Part shown: positions 1-8,314 of the stretch, one piece after another | Layout of the letters: each line of letters opens with the position of its first letter | Position numbering within the stretch: position 1 is the first letter of the stretch | DNA from: Candidatus Iainarchaeum sp. | Lineage (GTDB): Archaea; Iainarchaeota; Iainarchaeia; Iainarchaeales; GW2011-AR10 | Length of the DNA stretch: 37,791 nt | Reading direction: 5' to 3' | NCBI GenBank assembly: GCA_016198165.1 | Contig: JACQJF010000013.1 | Coordinates: 1 to 37,791, forward strand | Translations under genes and position numbers: made by a program | Notes under the pieces: generated by a model | Databases searched by the model: none | The model's input: the letters and a program-made list of their open reading frames with translations, nothing else | Told to the model about the DNA's origin: nothing

Positions 1-1
1 C

Positions 2-232
2 GCTTACCAGCAATCATTCTCCAAAGACGGCTTCTTCACCGCAAGGCCAAAAACTTTGCCATTAATCCCCATTGACACCCAAATCATAGAAGAATTACTG
101 GGCGAAGAGATTACAGTCAACCCAGGCTACTTCATAATCCTCGCCTTGGCGACTGTGGCAATCGTAATCGCGGGCTTCACGGTCATGCACAGGTTCTCGG
201 AAGAAAACAGGAAAAATAATAAGGCCAGCTAA
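2..232 (+). CDS. C-terminal fragment of a membrane-anchored protein (5' truncated by window)
   Basis: Open frame from base 2 to TAA at 230-232: ...GYFIILALATVAIVIAGFTVMHRFSEENRKNNKAS*. One C-terminal TM helix followed by a basic tail. Confidence 0.6.
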   Translation, partial: AYQQSFSKDGFFTARPKTLPLIPIDTQIIEELLGEEITVNPGYFIILALATVAIVIAGFTVMHRFSEENRKNNKAS

Positions 233-329
233 CCGCCCTTGTGCGGAGCGGATTTTTGCGGAGCGTGCGCGCTTTCGGCAACACTTGCAAAATTCCCATA
301 TGGGTTCACTGGAATTTCTTCTGTGGAGT

Positions 330-776
330 TCACGAGAAAAACTCGTTTCTCACGTTGAGTTCGAGTTCTTCGACTGGTTCTCCTGCAATGGTTTTTTCGC
401 CTGTTCCGGCGTGGCGGAAGCCGAGTTTTTCATAGATTTTTTTGGCTGCGTCGTTCTCTCTCCTGACAAGGAGGCGGATTTTTTCAGCCCCGTTGAGGGA
501 GAGGGCGTGGATTGCAAAGACCGCCAGGGTGCGCCCGATTTTTTTTCCCCTGTATTCTTTTCTGACTGCCAGGCCGTGTATGAAACCTTTGTTGCCCTGT
601 AATTCGAAGTCCACAAAGCCTGCAAAAGACCCGTTTTCCTCGGCCTTGAAGAGCATTGCCCCGTTTTTCTGCCTCTCGGAGACTTTCTGGCTTGAATGGT
701 TTTTGTAGGGGAACTCGGCTGCCGAAAGTTCTACTATTCTCCCGATGTCCTGGGGGTTTATTTTTTTGATTATCAT
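330..776 (-). CDS. GNAT-family N-acetyltransferase (RimI-like)
   Basis: MIIKKINPQDIGRIVELS...GFIHGLAVRKEYRGKKIGRTLAVFAIHALSLNGAEKIRLLVRRENDAAKKIYEKLGFRHAG; acetyl-CoA motif R-x-x-G-x-G/K-like. Start refined from 899 to 776, just after the upstream PIN gene. Confidence 0.88.
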   Translation of the reverse strand: MIIKKINPQDIGRIVELSAAEFPYKNHSSQKVSERQKNGAMLFKAEENGSFAGFVDFELQGNKGFIHGLAVRKEYRGKKIGRTLAVFAIHALSLNGAEKIRLLVRRENDAAKKIYEKLGFRHAGTGEKTIAGEPVEELELNVRNEFFS

Positions 777-1453
777 TTCGCAACCCCTTTTAGGTATTCG
801 TTTATTTCGCTGTGGGTGATTGCACAGCCCGCGTATTTTACCGAAAACAAGGCTGCTTTGAGCGAGGCTCTTGAGTGCTCGAGTTCTTTGCCGAAACAAT
901 TTTGTTCGTATGCAAGGGCGAGCATTTCGCTTGAGCGGAAAATCCTGGTGCCTCCAAAGAGGCGGCGGAATTCCAGTAGTTTTTTTTCGTCAAAGCGTAT
1001 TTTTTTCCTGTGCCTAAACTCGAGGAGGGAGCGCAGGTTCTGCGGCTCTTCAAGGAGCATCCGCGTTGTGCGCTCGTCTATTACGAGTGCATCGGCGTTC
1101 ATTTCCTTTAGGAGCGCGAGGGCTTCGAGTTCCCCCCTGTGCATTATCTGGATGGGTTGCCCGTCGGCATAGCACAGGTTTTGTGCAATCTTCATCGTTG
1201 CCTGTAATGTCCGGGCAGTTTCCGTGCCTGGTTTTACTGCAGTGAACCAGTTGTTGTTGATGGCGGACTGTATGCGGAACGCGTTGAGTTCAAACCGCCG
1301 TATCTTCATGGGGTGTGTCACGGTTTCAAAGAAAACCGATTCGGGCATGAAGAACCCGGCTTTTTTTTCCTCCGCGAGTTTCCCGATTATGTTGATGAAG
1401 CATTTTTCGGAGAGGGAGATTATGCTGCTTGCGTCAAACACGAGTTTTTTCAT
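773..1453 (-). CDS. PIN-domain protein (putative ribonuclease)
   Basis: N-terminal LVFDASSIISL, internal RGELEALALLKEMNADALVIDERTTR; acidic residue spacing typical of PIN/VapC-like folds. Confidence 0.75.
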   Translation of the reverse strand: MKKLVFDASSIISLSEKCFINIIGKLAEEKKAGFFMPESVFFETVTHPMKIRRFELNAFRIQSAINNNWFTAVKPGTETARTLQATMKIAQNLCYADGQPIQIMHRGELEALALLKEMNADALVIDERTTRMLLEEPQNLRSLLEFRHRKKIRFDEKKLLEFRRLFGGTRIFRSSEMLALAYEQNCFGKELEHSRASLKAALFSVKYAGCAITHSEINEYLKGVAK

Positions 1454-2001
1454 GCCAATAGCTCCCGCAGCATTTTCATCCTGTGCTTCATGGAACTGCT
1501 TGTTTTTCCCTCGTCGTGGATTTTCGTGAAGCCGATGTAGTTTTGCAGGTCCGCCTTGTTTGCCTGTGCAAGTTCGCTTGCCTGGCTCAGGCTGAGGCCC
1601 TGTGCATAGGCGCTGGACGCGATTTTTATTTTCGCCTTGTCCCAGGTGTTTTTGAGGTAGTTGCCGAATTTTTTGTCTATTTCGCGCGTGTCCTCTTCTA
1701 TTTCGCCGAGTTTTTCCTGGAATTCTCTTGCCTTGTTTTTGCGCAATATTTGCGCCGCTTCTTCAAGCGCTGCAAGTATGGTGTTTTTCACGTCGCTCCA
1801 TAAAGGGTTTTTCAGTATGTGCTCTTTTGACGTGATTTTGCTCAAAACGTAGGCCGCTATGGCGATTTTTGCGTATGTTTTGTCAAAGCCCGCAACAGCC
1901 ATGCCGAGGGCGCGGTTGCTTGCCTCCTTGAGTGCAAACGAGTCTTCCCGGTTGAATGATTCGCTTATTTCTTCCATCATTTCAAGCTGTTTGTAGGACA
2001 T
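1450..2001 (-). CDS. Helical protein coupled to the PIN gene (candidate antitoxin/partner)
   Basis: 183-aa ORF whose stop overlaps the PIN start by 4 bp (ATGA). C-terminal GLSLSQASELAQANKADLQNYIGFTKIHD resembles a helix-turn-helix. Confidence 0.6.
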   Translation of the reverse strand: MSYKQLEMMEEISESFNREDSFALKEASNRALGMAVAGFDKTYAKIAIAAYVLSKITSKEHILKNPLWSDVKNTILAALEEAAQILRKNKAREFQEKLGEIEEDTREIDKKFGNYLKNTWDKAKIKIASSAYAQGLSLSQASELAQANKADLQNYIGFTKIHDEGKTSSSMKHRMKMLRELLA

Positions 2002-2079
2002 TCTTTTTTCCTTATTTACTTCAGCCCGCGGGGATTTTAATCTTTTTTGTCGGCTAAACCATAAATATATAAGGTAAAA

Positions 2080-2751
2080 ATGCCTGTTTGTTGTGGTGGT
2101 GTTTGCTTGTTTCTGCAGTTTGACCTGGCCGGGGCAGGGCTTGGGCTTGGCACCGGGGCGGTTTTCCTTGCCTTGTCATTTTTTGTCTTAAAGCACTTCA
2201 ACGAGTCTTTTTCGGGTGAAAAAGATGAGCGCGCTTTAGGCGCGGCGCATGAGAAGGAGCTTTTTATCCTAAAGAAAAGGGATTCTCAAAAGCCCGGGGC
2301 AAAACAGCCTGAGGCGGAAAAAGCGGTCGGCCAAAAGGACCTGCGTGGAAACACGACTATTATAAGCACGATTCAGCAGTTGCTCAGGAATGCCACGCCT
2401 GAAGAGGAAATCGTGAAGAACCTCCACGACATGGGCCTTGACGACAGTTCTGCCCGGAAAATGGTTATGATTGCCCAGTCGGATGCGTTGGAGGTTTTCC
2501 GTGACGAGATTGAAAAAATAACCCAAAAAAACGTCCAGGAACAGCTCCAGAAAATCCAGGCCCAGCTTGACGTTCCGCCTGAAAAGTCCGTGTCGCAGAA
2601 AATCGAGAACATCAAAAAAAACCTCGGGGTAAAACTTGCCGCGGCGGAGAAAAAAACGAGCAAGCCGCGCGAAAAAATCGCTTTGGGCCTTTTGTCGCTT
2701 GAGGAGCGCCTCGAGGAAATAACTGTTCCTGAACTCAAAAAAAGCGAGTGA
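2080..2751 (+). CDS. Membrane-anchored helical/coiled-coil protein, unknown function
   Basis: N-terminal hydrophobic segment then long charged helices. Tight spacing to the next + gene; AT-rich TATA-like ataaatatataag just upstream. Confidence 0.6.
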   Translation: MPVCCGGVCLFLQFDLAGAGLGLGTGAVFLALSFFVLKHFNESFSGEKDERALGAAHEKELFILKKRDSQKPGAKQPEAEKAVGQKDLRGNTTIISTIQQLLRNATPEEEIVKNLHDMGLDDSSARKMVMIAQSDALEVFRDEIEKITQKNVQEQLQKIQAQLDVPPEKSVSQKIENIKKNLGVKLAAAEKKTSKPREKIALGLLSLEERLEEITVPELKKSE

Positions 2752-2758
2752 CTATAAA

Positions 2759-4078
2759 ATGGATTTTTGGCACGCTCCTTTCCGCTTGTTTTTTTTCCTC
2801 ATAGTGGTTTTTTCACTTTTGCAGGCAGTTGTTGCTGTAGCACCGCACGAGGCGGCGAATTTCATTGTAAAGGAAAACAGTTACCTATTGCAGGGCGAGG
2901 AGTACGAGCAGCCCGTCGTCCCTATTTCCCATGGGGGGAAAAAGTTCTGGGTCGTGCCCGTGGTTTCAGGCGGGAGTGTCGTGACTTTTTTCCCCGTCCA
3001 TTTCGAGGTTTTGGCGGTTTCCACTTCAGCTCCCGTGAACAGGGAGGTTTTCAGGACCGCTGACCTTTTGCGGGAGCTCTCCATTGAAAAAGAGGGCATT
3101 TCAAAGAACCCTTCAGTGGAATGGATTTTCACGCCCACTTATGCCCTTCGTTTTTCGAATCTTTCAAGTGTCCTGGCAAACGAGCGCTTCCAGCTGACGA
3201 CAGTGGCTTCAACCGTCGACTCTGCGCAGGCGTATGACCTCGTGGGGAAACTGAATGTGATGCTTGAAGGGATGTCTGTTTCTGCAGAAAAAACAAGCCA
3301 GCTTGTTTTGGCCGCGTCAAAAGCCGAGAGCGATTTTTTTTCACAGCCTGACACATCAATGTTTGAGTCATTGAAGGAAAATTTTGATTCTGTGGGAAAC
3401 GAGATAGGCCTCTTGAACAGCGCGGCCCTTGATTACAGGCAGGACCTTGAGGGCCTCAAGCAGATTGTTTCCGTTTCAGGCCTTGACCCCTCCACGAAAA
3501 CTTACCTCGTGTCCCTTGCTGACGTTCCAGTTGAATTCAACAGCATTGGGAACTACAAAGTTTATTCCCTCGAGCTCTCGGAATCCATAAATTCGGTTTA
3601 TGCGCGGGTTTCACAGCGCACTGACCCGCTTTTGGAGGAATTCGCGTCACGGCTTGAGCGCCAGGCTGCCTTTGACGAGATTTACGGGCAGAACCCGGAG
3701 GTAAAAGAGAAAACGGAGGGCGGGTTTTCAAGTGCCTCGGAGCTCGTGCTGTTTGTCCTTGCCCCGGAAAACCGGGAGAACTGGAAGAATTCCTCCCTTG
3801 CAAACCGGGTTGAAGACAACTGGAGGCAGGCACAATCGCTCTACAACGGGGAAAAGTATTCCCTCGCGGTTTCTTTTTCCAAAAAGGCACTCGCGGATGC
3901 CTTAAACGTTTACCAAGAGGGCTTTTACCAGCCCCCAATCCAATCCGAGGACTATTCTAGCCTGATTTTTCCGGTTATAATTGGTCTTGTGGTTCTGCTT
4001 GTCCTGCTTGTTGCTTATAATAACCGGGATAAGCTTTTGAGTTTTTCCCGGCAAAAAGATGATTCGGACGAGTATTGA
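2759..4078 (+). CDS. Secreted/surface protein with signal peptide and C-terminal TM anchor
   Basis: N-terminal LFFFLIVVFSLLQAVVAVAP; C-terminal SSLIFPVIIGLVVLLVLLVAYNNRDK. Confidence 0.7.
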   Translation: MDFWHAPFRLFFFLIVVFSLLQAVVAVAPHEAANFIVKENSYLLQGEEYEQPVVPISHGGKKFWVVPVVSGGSVVTFFPVHFEVLAVSTSAPVNREVFRTADLLRELSIEKEGISKNPSVEWIFTPTYALRFSNLSSVLANERFQLTTVASTVDSAQAYDLVGKLNVMLEGMSVSAEKTSQLVLAASKAESDFFSQPDTSMFESLKENFDSVGNEIGLLNSAALDYRQDLEGLKQIVSVSGLDPSTKTYLVSLADVPVEFNSIGNYKVYSLELSESINSVYARVSQRTDPLLEEFASRLERQAAFDEIYGQNPEVKEKTEGGFSSASELVLFVLAPENRENWKNSSLANRVEDNWRQAQSLYNGEKYSLAVSFSKKALADALNVYQEGFYQPPIQSEDYSSLIFPVIIGLVVLLVLLVAYNNRDKLLSFSRQKDDSDEY

Positions 4079-4244
4079 CTATGGGTTCTCCAAGGCTTTC
4101 AAGACTTTTTTTATTATGTTCAAAACTATATTGCCGTCCCGTTGTCAAACGGGACACATATGCGTCGCAGAACCTTTTGACAAACCCGATTTTTGCCCAA
4201 AGCAAAAATGGGCGCATTTTGGCTTCGCCAAAATCGCGAGGTTC

Positions 4245-4278
4245 ACGAAAACCTTGTATTCTCGGCCCATCTTCGATG
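4245..4278 (+). repeat. Direct repeat copy 1 (34 nt)
   Basis: ACGAAAACCTTGTATTCTCGGCCCATCTTCGATG; 33/34 identical to 4305-4338. Confidence 0.95.
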
Positions 4279-4304
4279 CCCCAGAGCCTTTTAACAAAAG
4301 GCTC

Positions 4305-4338
4305 GCGAAAACCTTGTATTCTCGGCCCATCTTCGATG
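4305..4338 (+). repeat. Direct repeat copy 2 (34 nt)
   Basis: GCGAAAACCTTGTATTCTCGGCCCATCTTCGATG; 60 bp downstream of copy 1. Confidence 0.95.
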
Positions 4339-5283
4339 GGCCACATACTGCGGTGCGGGCTGACGCATGCAGCCCATATACTGCGGTGCGGGCTGACGCA
4401 ACAGCTCCACGCAAGGGCTTTTTTGCTGTTGTTTTTCGCCGTTTTTTTGCCTTTTTTTGCTGCGGGAGAGACTGTTTTTGTTTCCATTGAACCGGTAGAG
4501 GGAAGTGGCTTTGAGTTTTATTCTTTCGAAGTCGTGCGTTTCCGCCTGATTGTTTCAAACAATAGTGGCAGTGTTGTTGAAAACTTTAATGCAGTTATTT
4601 TTGCCGGCAATGACTTGACCCTGGTCGTGGATGGGGCTGAAACAAGGTCGCAAAAAATTTCTTTCCTCTCCATAGCCCCCGGTGAAACCCTTTTCAAGGA
4701 ATTCCAGGCAAAAGGCCTTTTTTCCATTGGCAGGAAAACTTCAATCAGCGTGGATTATGGCGTGGGCGGGGAATTGTCCCAGAGTTATTCCGCAGATGTT
4801 TCAGTGAAGCGAAACCCGGTTGAATTCAATGCCCGTCTCCTCAAGGGGGCTCTTGAACCGTTTGAGGCAAACAGCGTGGTTTTCGACCTGAAAAACACGG
4901 GGGAAACCGGGATTTCCACGGTGCGCGTTGAAGCCTTCCTTCCACAGGGCTTTTCTTTCACCGGTGAAAAAATATTTTCCCCGGGTTCCCTTGCGCCCCA
5001 ACAATCTATTCTCAACGCGCGCCTCGATTTTTCCGCCGGACCGGAACCGGTGGGTGAACAGAACGTGACTGTGAAAGCGTTTTTTTCCGATGGGACAAGG
5101 GAGCATGAAATCAGTAAAACTCTCCTGGTTGATGTGCGCAAGCGCGAAAACACCCTTGTCCTGCTTGGGCTTACAGCACTCGTGATTGCAGCCCTCGTCA
5201 TTTTTTTCGGGAGGAAAAAAACAGTACAGGCCACTCCTGGCGTTTCCAATGCGGCTGAAAGCCATGCAGAGCCCCGCCATTGA
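4336..5283 (+). CDS. Surface protein with COG1361-like beta-sandwich repeats and C-terminal TM anchor; N-terminus uncertain
   Basis: ARAFLLLFFAVFLPFFAAGETVFV signal-like segment, RNPVEFNARLLKGALEPFEANSVVFDLKNTGETGISTVRVEAFLPQGF, C-terminal GLTALVIAALVIFFGRKK. The listed ORF (4075 start) is translated through a repeat array; 4336 ATG or a later TTG/CTG are candidate starts. Confidence 0.65.
   Translation: MGHILRCGLTHAAHILRCGLTQQLHARAFLLLFFAVFLPFFAAGETVFVSIEPVEGSGFEFYSFEVVRFRLIVSNNSGSVVENFNAVIFAGNDLTLVVDGAETRSQKISFLSIAPGETLFKEFQAKGLFSIGRKTSISVDYGVGGELSQSYSADVSVKRNPVEFNARLLKGALEPFEANSVVFDLKNTGETGISTVRVEAFLPQGFSFTGEKIFSPGSLAPQQSILNARLDFSAGPEPVGEQNVTVKAFFSDGTREHEISKTLLVDVRKRENTLVLLGLTALVIAALVIFFGRKKTVQATPGVSNAAESHAEPRH
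4344..4400 (+). repeat. Tandem [C/T]ATACTGCGGTGCGGGCTGACGCA units (33-bp period)
   Basis: CATACTGCGGTGCGGGCTGACGCA at 4344-4367 and TATACTGCGGTGCGGGCTGACGCA at 4377-4400; related copy at 35154-35177. Confidence 0.95.
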
Positions 5284-5303
5284 AAATAGTCCGGGCTTTT
5301 TTT

Positions 5304-6371
5304 TTATGCGGTGAGCTCTATTATGTCCCCGTTCTTGAGGATGTAATCTTTTGGGACCCTCTGGCCTTCAAACTTCGTGCTGCCCCACACGCGGACAAAC
5401 CGCAGGTTTTTTTCAAAGTCCTTGTGGAGTTTTTTCGCAAAGTCCTCGACAGTGCTTTCCTTGTCAAGCACCAGGGGGGAAGCCGTGTCGGCTTTTTCAC
5501 CGGGCTTTTTCGTGAAGACAATTATTTTTCCGGTTAACTCGAACAATTTTTTTTTGACTTCCAATGTTTCGTGTTTTTCAAACTGGTTCATGAAAAGCGC
5601 TTTTTTGTAGACTATTTTCTGGTCCAGTGCCTGTGCAAGCGTTTCGCTTGTCGAGGGCTCCTGGAAGAGCACGCTTGCATTGTGTATGCCGAATGCCTTG
5701 AGCGTGGCGGTTATTTTTTCGGGTTTTTCACGCAGGAACTGTGCTCCGCTTATGTTTATGCCCCTGTATTCGCCTGTCTTGATTATGATTTTCGGTTTTT
5801 CCCTGTTCACCAGGATGCCGGCCTTTTCAAGCTCTTTTATGACTGTTTTTTTGTCTTCTTCTGTCGTGAAAAGTATGGCCAGGGCATCGGCGTTCCGTAT
5901 TGCAGACAATACCTGCATGCCGCCTGCTTTTCCCTCGCTGCTTCCCTCGATTATCGCGGGCATTTCAACCAACTGCACCGGGGCTTCCATGTAATTCATC
6001 ATTCCAACTACGGGTTCCTTTGTAGTGAACGGGTAGGGCGCTATTTCTGTCTGCACTCCCGTGAGTTCTGAAAGAAGCGTGCTTTTTCCCGAGTTCGGGG
6101 CGCCAATGATTGCTATCTGGGCCGCGCCTTCTTTTTTCACGTTAAATGTTTGCCCGCCGCCTTTTTTCGCCCCGCTTGTTTTTTCCTTCTCTGCTTCTTC
6201 GCGCAGTTTCGCCATTTTGCGGGTGAATTCCTTGCGTATGTTTTCAGTCTGCTTGTGCTTTGGGACTGTGCGCAGCATTTCTGAAAGCGCGAGGAGTTTT
6301 TCCTGCGGAGTGTGCGCGTTATGGTATTTTTCTTCCGCTTGTATATACTCTACTCCTGGGTTCACGGGCAT
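5304..6371 (-). CDS. DRG/OBG-type GTPase with C-terminal TGS domain
   Basis: IAIIGAPNSGKSTLLSELTG (P-loop), YPFTTKEPVVGMM, VEMPAII, C-terminal TGS (FVRVWGSTKFEGQRVPKDYILKNGDIIELTA). Confidence 0.95.
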   Translation of the reverse strand: MPVNPGVEYIQAEEKYHNAHTPQEKLLALSEMLRTVPKHKQTENIRKEFTRKMAKLREEAEKEKTSGAKKGGGQTFNVKKEGAAQIAIIGAPNSGKSTLLSELTGVQTEIAPYPFTTKEPVVGMMNYMEAPVQLVEMPAIIEGSSEGKAGGMQVLSAIRNADALAILFTTEEDKKTVIKELEKAGILVNREKPKIIIKTGEYRGINISGAQFLREKPEKITATLKAFGIHNASVLFQEPSTSETLAQALDQKIVYKKALFMNQFEKHETLEVKKKLFELTGKIIVFTKKPGEKADTASPLVLDKESTVEDFAKKLHKDFEKNLRFVRVWGSTKFEGQRVPKDYILKNGDIIELTA

Positions 6372-6377
6372 GTAGGA

Positions 6378-6956
6378 TCATTCGCCTCTTTTTTTTCTCT
6401 GTGCTTTAAAGATAACGAGTTCCTCGAAAAAAAGCTTTTCCCTTGCAATGATTTGGGCTGAAAATTTTTTTTTGGAGAGCAGGGAACGGGTTTTTTCAAT
6501 GCCGTTTAAGGAACTCTGGAGGAAAAAGCACTCCCCTTTTTCCTTTAAGCGTGCCGGAAAGCCTTCAATGAACCTGTCCAGTACTTCTCTGCCGTTTTTT
6601 CCCCCGTCCACGTCCGGGTAAACCGTTTTTTCTGACGGGACGTACGGGGGATTGAAAATAATGGCGTCGAATTTTTCACGGATGTTTTCAAACAAATCGC
6701 TTTGGACAAACTCCCCTTCTAACCCGAGTTTTTCAAGGTTTTTTTTCGCGCACGCAAGTGCAAGCGGGTTTTTGTCCGCAAAAACGTTTTTCTTCGCCCC
6801 ATTAATGAGTGCGGTTATTCCCTGGATACCCGTGCCACAGCCAAGGTCAAGGACAGTTTTTCCCGTGAATCCCGGCAGGGCTTTTGCAAGCAGGTAAGAG
6901 TCTTCCAGGGGCTGGTAAACGCCTTCACAGGCTTCAGGGTGAATTAGTGTCTTCAT
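6378..6956 (-). CDS. HemK2/Mtq2-type class I methyltransferase
   Basis: VYQPLEDSYLLAKAL, VLDLGCGTGIQGI, NPPYVPSEKTVYPDVDGGKNGREVLDRFI. Confidence 0.9.
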   Translation of the reverse strand: MKTLIHPEACEGVYQPLEDSYLLAKALPGFTGKTVLDLGCGTGIQGITALINGAKKNVFADKNPLALACAKKNLEKLGLEGEFVQSDLFENIREKFDAIIFNPPYVPSEKTVYPDVDGGKNGREVLDRFIEGFPARLKEKGECFFLQSSLNGIEKTRSLLSKKKFSAQIIAREKLFFEELVIFKAQRKKRGE

Positions 6957-8184
6957 TCTGGCACGCGCCAAGCAGGGGGTTTACAAGGCACACTGCCTCA
7001 TCAATTGCCTTGAATGGAACGCTGTACTTGCAGGCAACCACTGCTGTGGCTGGAATCCTTATTGAATAGCTGACCGCCCTTTCAAGCGAGGTTCTTCTCG
7101 CATCTTCAGTAAATGACACGCAACTTTCAAGCACGTTTGCAAAAAGCTCTATTCCTGCCCCCGTTTCTGTTCTGAATCTTTCAAGTTCTTCGTTTGGAAC
7201 CGGTTTTCCGAAGTTCTTGCCTGCATTGCAGAAAAGAATCTCCTCCTTAGTGAGGTTTCTTGGGTCCCCCCCAACGTCACAGTAGTAACCAATTATTGCG
7301 TCGTGCATTTGCCTGAATTTTTCCTGGTTTGAAGCGCATACGATGTATCCGACGTTTCTCTCAAAAAGGCCTGTGTTGTTCTCGTCAATGTTTATTGTCA
7401 TGCTGGTTGTAGGAATGTACTCGAACCTTACCTGAAGGTCGTTTGAGTCGAATTTGTCGATTGCTTCGTCCAGTTCCGGTTTTAGCCTGATGCTTACTTC
7501 GTGGAACGGGTTGTCGAAAATGTTTACCCTGACTGGCAGGTCACTGGCGTTGCAGTCACCTTCAACAGGCGCCTCTAGGTATTCCCTGGAATAAATTTTT
7601 GACGAGTTTAAGTTGAATTCCGGCACGACATATTTTCCGAGGATTCGCGGGTATACTTCATCCATGGCCTCTTTCAGGCTCGGGTACTTTGTAACATCAA
7701 CTATTTCCACAAGTGCTGTCGGCACGAGTTTCACGTTGTACTGCACAATTGCCTTCACTCCTTCGGGCGAATCTATGGCCACTTCCGTGGCTTCATAGGG
7801 GATTCCATCGCGTGAAAACACGTCAAAAATCGTGTTGTATTTCTCGCAGATAGTGCACGCAGGGTCAAACAAGAGTGTCACGCGTATTTTTTCCGCAGGT
7901 TTTGGCTCATCGGGGGGAGGCTGGACAATTACCGGCGGCTGTGTGGCCTTTGGCTGAATAGCTATTCCGACAGCAACGCTAAGAAGAATGCCGGCAATGA
8001 CAAACAAAACAACAAGGTAAGCAGGTAATGCCTTAAAGGCGTGGCTTTTGTTTTCAGCTTCTTTTTCCGCTGCTTTTTTTTCTTCGTTGCCTTCTTCGTG
8101 GCTTTCTTCCTTGCCGGTCTTGGTTTCATCCATTTTTTTTCCACTTTTTCTTTTTTTTGCTTTTTCCTGTTTTTTTTCGTCCAT
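6934..8184 (-). CDS. Membrane-anchored thioredoxin-fold protein (CxxC plus a second Cys-containing domain)
   Basis: Lys/Glu-rich cytoplasmic segment, one TM (AYLVVLFVIAGILLSVAVGIAI), VTLLFDPACTICEKYNTIF. Start refined from 8259 to 8184. Confidence 0.75.
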   Translation of the reverse strand: MDEKKQEKAKKRKSGKKMDETKTGKEESHEEGNEEKKAAEKEAENKSHAFKALPAYLVVLFVIAGILLSVAVGIAIQPKATQPPVIVQPPPDEPKPAEKIRVTLLFDPACTICEKYNTIFDVFSRDGIPYEATEVAIDSPEGVKAIVQYNVKLVPTALVEIVDVTKYPSLKEAMDEVYPRILGKYVVPEFNLNSSKIYSREYLEAPVEGDCNASDLPVRVNIFDNPFHEVSIRLKPELDEAIDKFDSNDLQVRFEYIPTTSMTINIDENNTGLFERNVGYIVCASNQEKFRQMHDAIIGYYCDVGGDPRNLTKEEILFCNAGKNFGKPVPNEELERFRTETGAGIELFANVLESCVSFTEDARRTSLERAVSYSIRIPATAVVACKYSVPFKAIDEAVCLVNPLLGACQNEDTNSP

Positions 8185-8314
8185 TGCAGTCCACAATCGT
8201 CTTGGCGGCAAAAACAAGCCTTTTTTTTTCGCGTTCGCGGTTTTTTTTCTAATGTACACTAATTTTTATCCAGTAAAGCTTAAAAAGTTTTAAAGACCCA
8301 TGGTTTTCTTTGTA

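Larger units (their letters stand above)
4136..4407 (+). repeat. Structured repeat array: tandem and nested hairpins
   Basis: GTCCCGTT(gtca)AACGGGAC at 4136-4155; GAACCT(4170)...AGGTTC(4239-4244) enclosing ATTTTTGC/GCAAAAAT (4189-4209) and ATTTTGGC(ttc)GCCAAAAT (4216-4234); GAGCCTTTT(aac)AAAAGGCTC 4284-4304; GGCCCATC(ttc)GATGGGCC 4324-4342; GGGCTG...CAGCCC 4357-4375. Confidence 0.9.

Noticed and set aside
241-300. TGCGGAGCG direct repeats and CGAG-AAAAA-CTCG hairpin near 240-345
   Set aside because: Lie between convergent genes and most simply represent termination/degenerate intergenic sequence; they do not match the double-hairpin family convincingly.
3537-3938. 133-aa minus strand ORF
   Set aside because: Arg/Pro-rich antisense shadow of the 2759-4078 surface protein.
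4245-4400. Possible CRISPR mini-array
   Set aside because: Only two copies each of two different repeats, no regular spacers, units carry their own variable hairpins, and no cas genes in the window.
3975-4558. Minus strand ORFs of 170 and 137 aa with repeated peptides (GPRIQGFREP, SARTAVYG)
   Set aside because: They are translations of the repeat array, not proteins; the peptide repeats merely mirror the DNA repeats.
8041-8293. Phe-rich + strand ORFs 73-81 aa
   Set aside because: Antisense to the Lys/Glu-rich N-terminus of the membrane thioredoxin-like protein.
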